Source: QHXW01 sp963752965 (lineage in GTDB: Bacteria > Acidobacteriota > Terriglobia > Bryobacterales > Bryobacteraceae). From it: a stretch of DNA of 64,000 nt. Positions 9,403-17,552 of the stretch are shown here, piece by piece. Below the pieces are notes generated by a model. The model saw nothing but the letters and a program-made list of their open reading frames with translations. It was not told the origin of the DNA and ran no database searches. Within the stretch, counting starts at the first letter, position 1. The number at the start of each line of letters is the position of its first letter. Location: the NCBI GenBank assembly GCA_963752965.1, contig CAVWAJ010000017.1:372001-436000 (forward strand). Reading direction: 5' to 3'. Both the position numbers and the translations under genes were made by a program.

Positions 9403-10659
9403 GTGCGCCGCTACTGTGCAGTTTTCTTGTTGCTGATGTGTTGCCCGCGGGTTCGCGCCTATTCGGTGCTCTCCCACGAAGCCGTAATTGATGCGGCGTG
9501 GGATCGCTATCTGAAACCGATCCTGCTCGCGCGTTTTCCCGCCACCACTCCGGATGAACTCCTCAAAGCGCATGCCTATGCGTACGGCGGGTGCATTATT
9601 CAGGATATGGGCTACTACCCGTTTGGCAGCCATCTCTTCAGCGATCTCGCGCATTACGTGCGCAGCGGCGATTTTGTTCAGGCTCTACTTGGTGAGGCAC
9701 AGGATGTCAACGAGTACGCTTTCGCCCTCGGCACCTTGGCTCACTACGCTGCTGACAACAGTGGCCATCCGCTTGCCGTGAACATGGCCGTCGCGATCCT
9801 CTATCCGAAACTCCGTGCCAAGTTTGGGAATCAGGTCACGTACACCGAAGATCCGGTGGCACACCTCAAGACCGAATTCAGTTTCGACGTAGTGCAGGTG
9901 GCCAACCAGGCCTACGCGCCAGAGGCGTACCACGATTTCATCGGGTTTGAAGTGGCGAAACCGTTGCTGGACCGCGCATTTTTCGATACCTACGGCTTGT
10001 ACTTGAAGGACGTCTTTGGCAACGTGGATCTTGCTCTCGGGACTTACCGCCGTTCGGTCGCGTCAATCCTTCCTACCATGACCAAAGTTGCGTGGGCTGC
10101 GAAAAAAGATCACATCGTCACCGCCGCACCGGGCAGAACAAAGCGAAAGTTTGTCTACATTCTTTCCCGGTCCAGCTATGAGAAAGAGTGGGGCGCTATC
10201 TATGAGCACCCGAGCCTCTGGGCCCGTTTGCTGGCCATCTTGTTCAAGATCGTTCCGAAGGTCGGTCCGTTCCGTGCCTTTTCTTTTCAGGCTCCCACTC
10301 ACGAAACGGAACTTCTGTTCATGAAGAGTTTCGACGCTACCTTCGATCGGTATCACGAGTTGCTCGACGAAGTGAAAAGCGGCCATCTGAGCCTGGCCAA
10401 TCAAAATCTGGACATCGGAAAGCCCACGAGTGCGGGCAGCTACAACCTGGCTGACAATGCGTATGCTTCGCTGCTGGACAAGCTGGCGGGAAAAAACTTC
10501 GCCGGAGTGACACCCAAATTGCGGGAAGACATCCTGGGATACTACGCCGATCTGAACCGGCCCTTTGCAACCAAGAAGCGCCCCGATGCCTGGCAGAAAA
10601 CTCTTGGGGAGTTGGAGGCTTTGAAAGCGGCGCCGGCGAGTGCGGAAGCTGCACCCTAG
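9403..10659 (+). CDS. secreted zinc-dependent phospholipase C-like protein
   Basis: 418-residue protein resembling the Zn-dependent PLC/nuclease S1-like family. A signal peptide (AVFLLLMCCPRVRA) is followed by the mature start YSVLSHEAVIDAAW, a classical site where an exposed N-terminus and His coordinate zinc. Further His/Asp candidates are HAYAYGGCIIQDMG, LFSDLAHYV and LGTLAHYAADNSGHP. GTG start at 9403 directly after a GGGAG box in the end of the preceding gene. The last 4 bases overlap the convergent SirB1-like gene. Activity on phospholipids is an inference from the fold. Confidence 0.75.
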   Translation: MRRYCAVFLLLMCCPRVRAYSVLSHEAVIDAAWDRYLKPILLARFPATTPDELLKAHAYAYGGCIIQDMGYYPFGSHLFSDLAHYVRSGDFVQALLGEAQDVNEYAFALGTLAHYAADNSGHPLAVNMAVAILYPKLRAKFGNQVTYTEDPVAHLKTEFSFDVVQVANQAYAPEAYHDFIGFEVAKPLLDRAFFDTYGLYLKDVFGNVDLALGTYRRSVASILPTMTKVAWAAKKDHIVTAAPGRTKRKFVYILSRSSYEKEWGAIYEHPSLWARLLAILFKIVPKVGPFRAFSFQAPTHETELLFMKSFDATFDRYHELLDEVKSGHLSLANQNLDIGKPTSAGSYNLADNAYASLLDKLAGKNFAGVTPKLREDILGYYADLNRPFATKKRPDAWQKTLGELEALKAAPASAEAAP

Positions 10660-11474
10660 TTCATCGAAGCCAGCCAGTGTTGGATCCGGTGAACCTGGGC
10701 TTTGGCGTGCTCGCGATCTTCGGGTGACTTCGACAGCTCTAGATATCGCACGAGATCCTGTTTGGCTGCCGCAAGGTGGCCCGCCTGCACAAGAAGGATG
10801 CCTCTATGCCGGTACTCTTCCGCGGCGCTGGGGTTTGCCTGGATCAATAGGCTCACTGCTTCAATGGCCTTGTCCGTGCGCCCACGCGACGTGTATGCGG
10901 CGGCAAGGTTTCTCAGCATGCGTAGTAGGACATCGCGCTTGTTCACCGGCGCCAGCCACCGTAGATCGGGTTCGATCTCTACCTGAGAAATGTCTCGCGC
11001 CAGCGCAAAACAATCGTCCGCGTCGAGCAATCGCCCGCCGTGAAAGGGATCGATGAAGGCGGCGTATAGCCCGTCGTCATAACGCACGATGAAATGGCCG
11101 GGCAAGCCGATGCCCTCGACGGTTTTCCCCAGGCGGCGCGAGATCTCCATGTAGACAAGGGAGAGCGTGATGGGAACGCCGGTGCGCGCGGTGAGGACCG
11201 CGTTCAGGCAACTGTTCCTTGGATCATAGTAGTCCGTCGTATTGCCGCGGAATCCCAGCTCATCGAATATGTAATGGTTTGCCTCGCGGACATAGGTCTT
11301 TCCATCGCGCGGGTCGCTGAGCCGTGAGTGCAACTCGGCCGCATACCTGTCGAGCAAAGAGACGACTCCCTCCCGATCGATCTCGGGAAACTCGATAGCC
11401 GCAAGCTCGAGCGCAGCGCGATCAAGCGGCAGACTGGAGTCTTGCCCAGTAAGCAAATCCAGAAGCCCGTGCAT
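10656..11474 (-). CDS. SirB1-like protein: transglutaminase-like domain plus TPR
   Basis: 272 residues, matching the size of SirB1 family proteins. The N-terminal half is a transglutaminase-like core (NSCLNAVLTARTGVPITLSL, GIGLPGHFIV, FIDPFHGG). The C-terminal half holds tetratricopeptide-type helices (RTDKAIEAVSLLIQANPSAAEEY). The frame is open to ATG 11603, which would overlap the rpiB start. ATG 11474 lies 8 bases after a TATTCT box on this strand and gives family length, so it is preferred. Function unknown. Confidence 0.75.
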   Translation of the reverse strand: MHGLLDLLTGQDSSLPLDRAALELAAIEFPEIDREGVVSLLDRYAAELHSRLSDPRDGKTYVREANHYIFDELGFRGNTTDYYDPRNSCLNAVLTARTGVPITLSLVYMEISRRLGKTVEGIGLPGHFIVRYDDGLYAAFIDPFHGGRLLDADDCFALARDISQVEIEPDLRWLAPVNKRDVLLRMLRNLAAAYTSRGRTDKAIEAVSLLIQANPSAAEEYRHRGILLVQAGHLAAAKQDLVRYLELSKSPEDREHAKAQVHRIQHWLASMN

Positions 11475-11601
11475 CGTGCCGTAGAATAGCACTTCGATGA
11501 GCCGGTGTATTGCAGTGCTGTTCCTGTGTGCCAGGAGCGCGTCGCCGGCTGCGCATGAACGGCATTCAAACCCCGGCACTGCGTTATCATAAAAACACCG
11601 C

Positions 11602-12084
11602 ATGAAAATTGCCGTCGCAGCCGACCATGCCGGGTTTCCGCTGAAAGCTCGCATCATCGAGGAAGTGCGTAAACTCGGGCACGATGTATTAGATTTCGGG
11701 ACGCAGTCGACCGATGCCGTCGACTATCCCGACTACGCCCGCGCTGTCGCCGAAGTGATCCGCGATGGGTCCGCCGATCGCGCGATCATCATCTGCGGCT
11801 CCGGAGCGGGCGCATGTGTGGCGGCGAACAAGTTTCGGGGCATCCGCGCGGCCACTTGCCATGACGCATTTTCCGCCCACCAGGGCGTAGAAGACGATGG
11901 TATGAATGTTTTGTGCCTGGGCGCGCGCGTCATCGGCCCGGAGCTCGCCGCGGAGCTCGTGCGCACGTACGTCAACGCCCATTTTTCCGATGTCGAGCGG
12001 CATCGCCGGCGCGTCGCGAAGGTGGAACAATTCGAAGAGGAGTTCGGCTCCGAGCGGCCCACGGCGGCCACGCGCCCGCGATAA
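11602..12084 (+). CDS. rpiB: ribose-5-phosphate isomerase B
   Basis: 160-residue RpiB/LacAB family isomerase (ribose-5-P to ribulose-5-P). The MKIAVAADHAGFPLK N-terminus, the active-site Cys65 in IICGSGAGACVAANK and the GARVIG block are all present. The C-terminal tail is a little extended and charged. A TATCAT -10 box ends 11 bases before the ATG. It is the first of four close genes (rpiB, DJ-1/PfpI, PQQ dehydrogenase, cytochrome c) separated by 12 bases or overlapping by 4. Confidence 0.93.
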   Translation: MKIAVAADHAGFPLKARIIEEVRKLGHDVLDFGTQSTDAVDYPDYARAVAEVIRDGSADRAIIICGSGAGACVAANKFRGIRAATCHDAFSAHQGVEDDGMNVLCLGARVIGPELAAELVRTYVNAHFSDVERHRRRVAKVEQFEEEFGSERPTAATRPR

Positions 12085-12096
12085 GATAGGTTCGCT

Positions 12097-12636
12097 ATGG
12101 AACTGAAAGGCAAAAAGATCGCCATTTTGGTGGATAACATCTACCAGGACCAGGAAGTCTGGTATCCGTATTTCCGTTGCCAGGAGGCCGGCGCGGAGGT
12201 CGTCGTCGTTGCCGCCAAGGCGGGCGAAACGTACACCAGCAAGCACGGCTATCCCATCAAATCCGACACCACGTACGACAGCGTCCGCGCCGCGGATTTC
12301 GATGGTGTGGTGGTTCCCGGCGGCTATGCGCCCGACATCATTCGCCGGTACTCCGCCGCCAACCGCTTTGTGCACGAGATGGACAAGCAGGGCAAGCTGG
12401 TGGCTGCGATCTGCCACGGCCCGTGGGTACTGTGCTCCGCTGGCATGCTCAAGGGCCGCCGGGCAACGTGCTTTTTCGCCATCAAAGACGACGTGATGCA
12501 CGCGGGCGCGAAGTACGAAGACGCCGAAGTCGTAGTTGACGGCAACCTAGTCACCTCGCGCAAGCCCGAAGATTTACCGGCGTTCTGCCGCGCCGCTATT
12601 GAAGTGCTAACCGGCGTGCCCGTTTTGGCTAAATGA
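12097..12636 (+). CDS. DJ-1/PfpI family protein
   Basis: 179-residue type 1 glutamine-amidotransferase-like protein of the PfpI branch. The nucleophile elbow is AAICHGPW (Cys106-His107), with a family glutamate near DQEVWYP. PfpI/YhbO relatives are described as stress proteases, glyoxalases or deglycases; which applies here cannot be seen. Stop and next start share ATGA, so it is coupled to the PQQ dehydrogenase. Confidence 0.88.
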   Translation: MELKGKKIAILVDNIYQDQEVWYPYFRCQEAGAEVVVVAAKAGETYTSKHGYPIKSDTTYDSVRAADFDGVVVPGGYAPDIIRRYSAANRFVHEMDKQGKLVAAICHGPWVLCSAGMLKGRRATCFFAIKDDVMHAGAKYEDAEVVVDGNLVTSRKPEDLPAFCRAAIEVLTGVPVLAK

Positions 12637-14282
12637 AAAGCCGGTGGGGCGTTCTTTCCTGGGCCGTAGCTTTTTCTCTTTTTGCCCAAGACGGTTCCAC
12701 GCATGCCGACTGGCCCCACTACGGCGGCGAGCGTAGCGCCTGGCGCTATAGCGCGCTCGATCAGATCAATCGGTCGAATGTAGGCCGCCTGCGAGCGGTC
12801 TGGGCCTTCCAGACCGGGAAAGTGGACGGCGGGTTCAACGCCACCCCGGTCGTCGTTGACGGCGTCATGTATGTGCCGTCCTCCTGGAACCGCGTCTTTG
12901 CCATCAACGCTGAAACTGGCAAGGAAATCTGGCACTACTTCTATCAGAACCCGCGCGAGATCGGCATCATTTACAGCCCATGGACACGTGGCGTGGCCGT
13001 GGGTTTCGGGCGCGTATTCTTCGGTACGCTCGATAACAACGTCGTAGCGCTTGACCGCGCAACCGGCCGCGAGCTTTGGCGCGTCAACGTCGAGGATATG
13101 CGCCAGTGCGGATGCAACATCACAGGGGCGCCGCTGCTCGTCAAAGACAAAGTCGTCGTCGGCGTCACTGGCGGCGACTCTGCGCATCGTGGGTATCTGA
13201 CGGCGTACGACGTCAACACCGGCCGCCGCGCCTGGCGCTTCTGGACCATTCCCGCGCCGGGCGAAAAAGGCCACGAAACCTGGGCAGGCGAGAGCTGGAA
13301 GTCCGGCGGCGGCGCTACTTGGATGACCGGCTCCTATGATCCCGAGCTCGACCTGCTCTACTGGGGCGTGGGCAACGCCGCCGCGGATTTCTACGGCGAA
13401 GCGCGAAATGGAATCAACCTCTACACCGACAGCATCATCGCCCTCGATCCCGATACCGGCAAGCTCAAGTGGTACTACCAGGAAGTTCCACACGACGTGT
13501 GGGATTTCGACGCTGCCTTCGAATGCGTTCTCTTGGATGCGCCGGTCAATGGCGTTCGGCGCAAGCTGCTGCTCAACGTGAACAAGGGCGGTTACACCTT
13601 CGTTCTCGACCGCACCAACGGAGAATTCGTTTCCGCGTGGCCTGTTGCCGAAAACATCAACTGGATCAAGGGAGTCGATGCCAAAGGAAACCTGGTCGGC
13701 CGCAACGAGCCGCCCGTCGGCAAGCCCGCGCTCATCTGCCCGAGCATCGGTGGCGGCCGGCAGTGGAACCAGGGGTCGTATTCGCCGCACACGGGATGGT
13801 TCTACACCACGGGCATTGAATGGTGCCAGGAAGTCACGGTGACGCCCGAACAACCGAAAGAAGGTGTCAACTTTTTCGGCGGCGTGTTTCGTCTCAAGCC
13901 GCCCCTCCATGGTCCTGGGGGCGGGCACCTCGACGCTTACGATCCCGTCACCGGCAAAAAGTTCTGGTCGTACCCTTCGAAGTATCCACTACTCGCCTCG
14001 CAGCTTTCGACGGCCGGTGATCTTGTCTTTTCCGGCGACCCCGAGGGCAACTTCTTCGCGCTCGACGCGCAAACCGGCAAGAAGCTTTGGAGCTTTCTTA
14101 CCGGCTCAGGCCACCGCGGATCGTCGATCACCTATTCTGTGCGAGGGAAACAATATGTCGCGACACCCTCCGGCTGGGGCTCGGCGCTTGCCGGACTGCT
14201 GCCGCAACTGTGGCCGGAAACCGAAGATTTCCCGCCCGGCTCCACGCTGTTCGTTTTTGCACTGCCCCCGGAGCAGCCATGA
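12633..14282 (+). CDS. PQQ-dependent dehydrogenase (quinoprotein alcohol dehydrogenase type), periplasmic
   Basis: 549-residue eight-bladed quinoprotein with a short signal peptide (WGVLSWAVAFSLFAQ). Blade repeats are visible as AINAETGKEIW, ALDRATGRELW, ALDPDTGKLKW, AYDPVTGKKFW and ALDAQTGKKLW. The vicinal Cys-Cys pair of methanol/ethanol dehydrogenases is missing: the matching segment is GIIYSPWTRG (residues 111-120). Instead there is a Cys-Gly-Cys at residues 159-161. It overlaps a dedicated cytochrome c gene by ATGA, the usual electron acceptor arrangement. Alcohol-type substrate is an inference. Confidence 0.85.
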   Translation: MKSRWGVLSWAVAFSLFAQDGSTHADWPHYGGERSAWRYSALDQINRSNVGRLRAVWAFQTGKVDGGFNATPVVVDGVMYVPSSWNRVFAINAETGKEIWHYFYQNPREIGIIYSPWTRGVAVGFGRVFFGTLDNNVVALDRATGRELWRVNVEDMRQCGCNITGAPLLVKDKVVVGVTGGDSAHRGYLTAYDVNTGRRAWRFWTIPAPGEKGHETWAGESWKSGGGATWMTGSYDPELDLLYWGVGNAAADFYGEARNGINLYTDSIIALDPDTGKLKWYYQEVPHDVWDFDAAFECVLLDAPVNGVRRKLLLNVNKGGYTFVLDRTNGEFVSAWPVAENINWIKGVDAKGNLVGRNEPPVGKPALICPSIGGGRQWNQGSYSPHTGWFYTTGIEWCQEVTVTPEQPKEGVNFFGGVFRLKPPLHGPGGGHLDAYDPVTGKKFWSYPSKYPLLASQLSTAGDLVFSGDPEGNFFALDAQTGKKLWSFLTGSGHRGSSITYSVRGKQYVATPSGWGSALAGLLPQLWPETEDFPPGSTLFVFALPPEQP

Positions 14283-15055
14283 TCGCGGTCGCGTTTCTGC
14301 TCGCGCAAGCCGCCGCGAGGCCGGCTCTCGTCCAGCGCGGTGAGCAAATCTTCGCGCAAAGTTGTTCGGTGGGCTATTGCCACGGAGTCGCGGGGACTGC
14401 CGGACGCGGGCCGAGGCTGCGCGGCCGCACTTTTTCCAAGGATTACTTGTACAGTGTCACGCGCGATGGTATCCCCAGCTCCGCCATGCCTGCTTGGAAA
14501 GGCCGTCTGAAAGACGACGACATTCGCGCGGTGGTGGAGTATGTCGCTAGCCTTGCCACTGCCACCGAGGCGGTGCCGCCCTCAAATCCTATGCCGCCAG
14601 GCGTCGGACCCGCCAGTCTGCCGATCTTCAGCGGACCACCGCAAGCCGCGCATGGCCGCGCGCTCTTTTCCGATTTCACTCGCGAAAATTGTGGGCTTTG
14701 CCATGCGGTTGGCGGGCGGGGCATCGCCATCGGCCCTGACCTTGGTGCGCTTCCAGCCAAAAGTCAGGCGGAACTCTTGGGCCGGATTCATGCTACCGAG
14801 GCGCGGCACGTATTGACGGTGAAACTGCAAACCGGAGCCGAGTTCCCGGCGCTGCTAGTCTCGCAGAATGAGAGTGAAGTTCGGCTCTATGATCTTACGG
14901 CGTCACCGCCTGTGCTGCGCACGTTTGCGCGGCCGCAGATCATTTCGCTCGCCCAAAGCGCGGCGTGGCGCCACGAAGACTTCGTCAAAGATTACTCGTC
15001 CGCGGATCTGGAGGATGTGGCGGCCTACCTGCGGTGGGCGGCCACTGGGCATTAG
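14279..15055 (+). CDS. two-heme cytochrome c with one CX4CH site
   Basis: 258-residue exported cytochrome. The first heme site is C29-SVGY-C34-H35, a CX4CH spacing in place of CXXCH, with likely axial Met70 in SSAMPAW. The second is a normal C138-GL-C141-H142, followed by a domain resembling the heme-binding C-terminal domains of planctomycete/acidobacterial dehydrogenases (GPDLGALPAK, then a beta-rich stretch ending in LEDVAAYLRW). Starts within the stop of the PQQ dehydrogenase, so it is its probable electron acceptor. Ends 32 bases before the IS630 insertion. Confidence 0.85.
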   Translation: MIAVAFLLAQAAARPALVQRGEQIFAQSCSVGYCHGVAGTAGRGPRLRGRTFSKDYLYSVTRDGIPSSAMPAWKGRLKDDDIRAVVEYVASLATATEAVPPSNPMPPGVGPASLPIFSGPPQAAHGRALFSDFTRENCGLCHAVGGRGIAIGPDLGALPAKSQAELLGRIHATEARHVLTVKLQTGAEFPALLVSQNESEVRLYDLTASPPVLRTFARPQIISLAQSAAWRHEDFVKDYSSADLEDVAAYLRWAATGH

Positions 15056-15087
15056 CCCAGCGGACCACCGACCGGACTACGTCGCTA

Positions 15088-16252
15088 GTGTAGTGCGGCA
15101 TGCAGATTAACGATTATGCAGCGCGTGGCGGGCGCGCTTGACCTTTTCCAGAATATCGGACGCTTTGGCGGTCCAGACAAACGGTTTGGGATGGTCGTTG
15201 TGCTGGTCAATGTAGTCGCCAATGGCCATGATCAGTTCCTCGACGTCGCGGAAGATGCCTCGCCGCAGCCGATTCTGAGTGAGGTCACGGAAGAAACGCT
15301 CCACCATGTTCAGCCATGAACTGCTGGTGGGAGTGAAGTACACGTGGAAGCGCGGATGGCGGGCCAGCCACTTCTCAACCTTGGGATGTTTGTGCGTGGC
15401 ATAGTTATCCGCGATCAGATGGATTTGCTTGCCTGCAGGGGTGACTTGGTCAATCACGCGCAGGAATTTCAGCCACTCCTGATGCCGGTGCCGGTCGTCG
15501 CACATGCTGATTACGGTGCCATCGAGCGTGCTCATGGCCGCAAACAGGGTTGCCGTTCCGTTGCGCTTGTAGTCGTGGGTCATCGTTCCGCAGCGTCCCT
15601 TCTTCAGCGGCAGGCCAGGTTGCGTGCGGTCCAGTGCTTGGATCTGGCTCTTCTCATCGGCGCAGAGGACGATGGCGTGTTCTGGCGGGTTGAGATAAAG
15701 CCCGATGATGGCGTCCAGTTTCTCGGCGAACTCGGGATCGTGGCTCACCTTGAAGGTCCGCGCCAAGTGCGGCTTCAGACCATGTTTCTGCCAGATCCGG
15801 CGCACGCTCTTTTCACTGACGCCTGCGGCCTCTGCCATGGTGCGCGTGCTCCAGTGGGTCGCGTTGTCGGGCTTCTCCTGCGTGGTTCTCCGGATCACCT
15901 CTTGCACCTGGGCCGGTGTGATGGTTGGTGTTCTTCCCGGGCGCGGCGCATCTTTGTCCAGCGCCGCAAAACCACCGTCCAGAAACCGATTCCGCCAGCG
16001 CGCGGCCTTCTCCGGTGTGATCTTCAACTCCGCCGCGATCTGCTGATCTTGCAGCCCCGCTCCGGCCAACAAAACGATCCGCGCTCGTTCCACGCTCCGT
16101 GCCGGCGCGCTGCGAGCTCGGGCCCGAGATTCCAGGATCTCTTGCTGGTCAGAACTCAGAACCACGGGTCGCGCCACGCGCATCGTCTTCGGTCCTCCTA
16201 TTGTAAAGACGACGCGTATTCTATAATCGTTACTATTTATGCCGCACTACAC
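15088..16252 (-). mobile_element. IS630-type insertion sequence, complete, 1165 bp
   Basis: Bounded by terminal inverted repeats. The left end starts GTGTAGTGCGGCAT at 15088, and the right end is its reverse complement finishing at 16252. About 26 of the 30 outermost bases match, including an inner TAACGATTAT block. A TA dinucleotide flanks each end (15086-15087 and 16253-16254), the hallmark IS630/Tc1 target duplication. It encodes one intact DDE transposase. Removing element and one TA rejoins ...GTCGC-TA-GCTTTT.... Confidence 0.93.
15107..16183 (-). CDS. IS630 family transposase
   Basis: 358-residue single-frame transposase. An N-terminal helix-turn-helix (QIAAELKITPEKAARWRNRF) and a second one (AEAAGVSEKSVRRIWQKHG) are followed by a DDE_3 catalytic core: Asp in VLCADEKSQ, Asp in LIADNYATH and Glu in SSWLNMVERFF. 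An AGGAGG box precedes the ATG by 10 bases, and the stop codon lies inside the left inverted repeat. No disruption is visible, so it may still be active. Confidence 0.95.
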   Translation of the reverse strand: MRVARPVVLSSDQQEILESRARARSAPARSVERARIVLLAGAGLQDQQIAAELKITPEKAARWRNRFLDGGFAALDKDAPRPGRTPTITPAQVQEVIRRTTQEKPDNATHWSTRTMAEAAGVSEKSVRRIWQKHGLKPHLARTFKVSHDPEFAEKLDAIIGLYLNPPEHAIVLCADEKSQIQALDRTQPGLPLKKGRCGTMTHDYKRNGTATLFAAMSTLDGTVISMCDDRHRHQEWLKFLRVIDQVTPAGKQIHLIADNYATHKHPKVEKWLARHPRFHVYFTPTSSSWLNMVERFFRDLTQNRLRRGIFRDVEELIMAIGDYIDQHNDHPKPFVWTAKASDILEKVKRARHALHNR

Positions 16253-16431
16253 TAGCTTTTCTTGGTTTTGCTGGAATGGGACCGGGATGTGCTGTGTTTG
16301 GAACCCTTGCTTTTGCTCTTGACGCGATGACCCGCCGCGTGGCTGGCCCCGCTTTTTGCTTTTGCCGCTTGTACCGGAACAAAGCTACTCACGCCCAGTA
16401 ACAGAGCGAGTAGTAGCGCGTTGATTTTCAC
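16252..16431 (-). CDS. tiny secreted lysine/serine/histidine-rich protein (59 aa)
   Basis: GTG at 16431 opens a 59-codon frame. A clean signal peptide (INALLLALLLGVSSFVPVQA) is followed by a ~38-residue mature part made almost wholly of Lys, Ser, His, Arg, Gly and Ala (for example VKSKSKGSKHSTSRSHSS) and ending KTKKS. The TAG stop (16252-16254) spans the junction with the IS630 element: its T and A are the target duplication and its G is the element's outermost base. The undisturbed site also reads TAG. It follows a second secreted basic peptide by 45 bases. No family recognised. Confidence 0.6.
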   Translation of the reverse strand: MKINALLLALLLGVSSFVPVQAAKAKSGASHAAGHRVKSKSKGSKHSTSRSHSSKTKKS

Positions 16432-16476
16432 GAAAAGATAGTGCGGTTACGGAGGGCTTTCTCGCAGAGCGGAAGT

Positions 16477-16680
16477 CTATTTGCGCCTGTACTTTACTTT
16501 TTTTTGTTTGGGCGCCTTGTACTTCTTCGGTTTCTTCTGCTTGGGGATCTTGTTGTTGGGAGATTTATATTTGCCGGCCGGCTGAACCTTGCGCTTCGTC
16601 AAGCGCGGGTCACTGCCTTCCGCCATGTGAAGACTGCCCAGCCCGATTAGCGCGGCGAGCAAGAAAGTCCGAAATCTCAC
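16477..16680 (-). CDS. small secreted lysine-rich protein (67 aa)
   Basis: GTG start at 16680, 12 bases after the rhomboid gene stop. A signal peptide (FLLAALIGLGSLHMAEG) is followed by a strongly cationic, proline/tyrosine/lysine tail (KRKVQPAGKYKSP, then KQKKPKKYKAPKQKK) with nearly no acidic residue after the first few positions. Such a chain would be disordered and could bind polyanions (cell-wall polymers, nucleic acid, mineral) or act as an antimicrobial peptide; all of these are inference. With the rhomboid and the next small gene it looks like one transcript. Confidence 0.65.
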   Translation of the reverse strand: MRFRTFLLAALIGLGSLHMAEGSDPRLTKRKVQPAGKYKSPNNKIPKQKKPKKYKAPKQKKVKYRRK

Positions 16681-16692
16681 GCCCCAAGGGTA

Positions 16693-17505
16693 CTATCTTT
16701 GGGCCGCGAACCACAAGTACATCTGCAAAAAGCACAGCGCCGTGATGCCCAGGCAAACGAAGGAAATGACTCGCCAGACTGCTTCTGTCGTTCCACCGGA
16801 GATTCTGGGCAACCCGGCTATGTACGCCGTGCCGAATCCGGCGGCCAGCCCGCCGATATGCGCCGCGTTGTCGATTTGAAAGAACGGAAGGAATCCAAAC
16901 AACAGGCCGTAAATCGCCCACCGCGTGTAGAGGCCGCGGATATGATCTCCCAACGCGCTCCGATGCCTCATTCCCAGTGCGATCATCGCGCCAATCAAAC
17001 CAAAGATGCCCGCCGAGGCGCCCACCGACAGCGCCAGCGGATTCCAAAGCGTACTCGCAAAGAAGCCGCCGATCGTCGAAACGAAATAAAACACAATCAT
17101 GCGGTTTGTGCCGTAAACCTCTTCCACCTGCGCGCCCAGATCGAACAGCACCCATGAGTTCATGAGGATGTGCATCAACCCGCCGTGCAGGAACCCGGCC
17201 GTCACCAGCCGCCACCACTGGTGATAATGGAGAATCAAAATGCCGTTCTTTGCGCCCAGGATTTCCAGTGCCCGGCCTTCCCCCGCGCTCGGTGTGAGCG
17301 CCAGGGTTGCCGCGTACATTCCGAAATTAATCAACAAGATGATGATGGTCGTGTAGCGCGCATGCGGAATAAACCCGCCCAGAATGGTGCCCGGATCGCG
17401 CCGGTCCACAGCCCGCGGACTCACCTTTTCGTGGCAATAAGGGCAGACGCGGTCGTCCGTCGTGATGAAGGCCCGGCATTGCGGGCACATGCGGCGTTTA
17501 TCCAT
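16693..17505 (-). CDS. rhomboid-family intramembrane serine protease with N-terminal zinc ribbon
   Basis: 270 residues. An N-terminal zinc ribbon (CPQC at 7-10, CPYC at 21-24) precedes a six-helix rhomboid core. Catalytic Ser164 lies in GASAGIFGL and His216 in DNAAHIGG; HGGLMHILMNS is the conserved loop/TM2 block. It cleaves membrane proteins within or near their transmembrane segment; substrate unknown. A TACAAT box ends 9 bases before the ATG. Two tiny secreted basic proteins follow on the same strand. Confidence 0.9.
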   Translation of the reverse strand: MDKRRMCPQCRAFITTDDRVCPYCHEKVSPRAVDRRDPGTILGGFIPHARYTTIIILLINFGMYAATLALTPSAGEGRALEILGAKNGILILHYHQWWRLVTAGFLHGGLMHILMNSWVLFDLGAQVEEVYGTNRMIVFYFVSTIGGFFASTLWNPLALSVGASAGIFGLIGAMIALGMRHRSALGDHIRGLYTRWAIYGLLFGFLPFFQIDNAAHIGGLAAGFGTAYIAGLPRISGGTTEAVWRVISFVCLGITALCFLQMYLWFAAQR

Positions 17506-17552
17506 GAAGCAACTATTGTACTGTCTCGGGTCTGGTACAATTTGGTTTCCGG

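Noticed and set aside
12324..13928. 534-codon open frame on the minus strand opposite the PQQ dehydrogenase
   Set aside because: Antisense shadow in GC-rich DNA: no domain, and it runs across two well-supported genes (DJ-1/PfpI and PQQ dehydrogenase).
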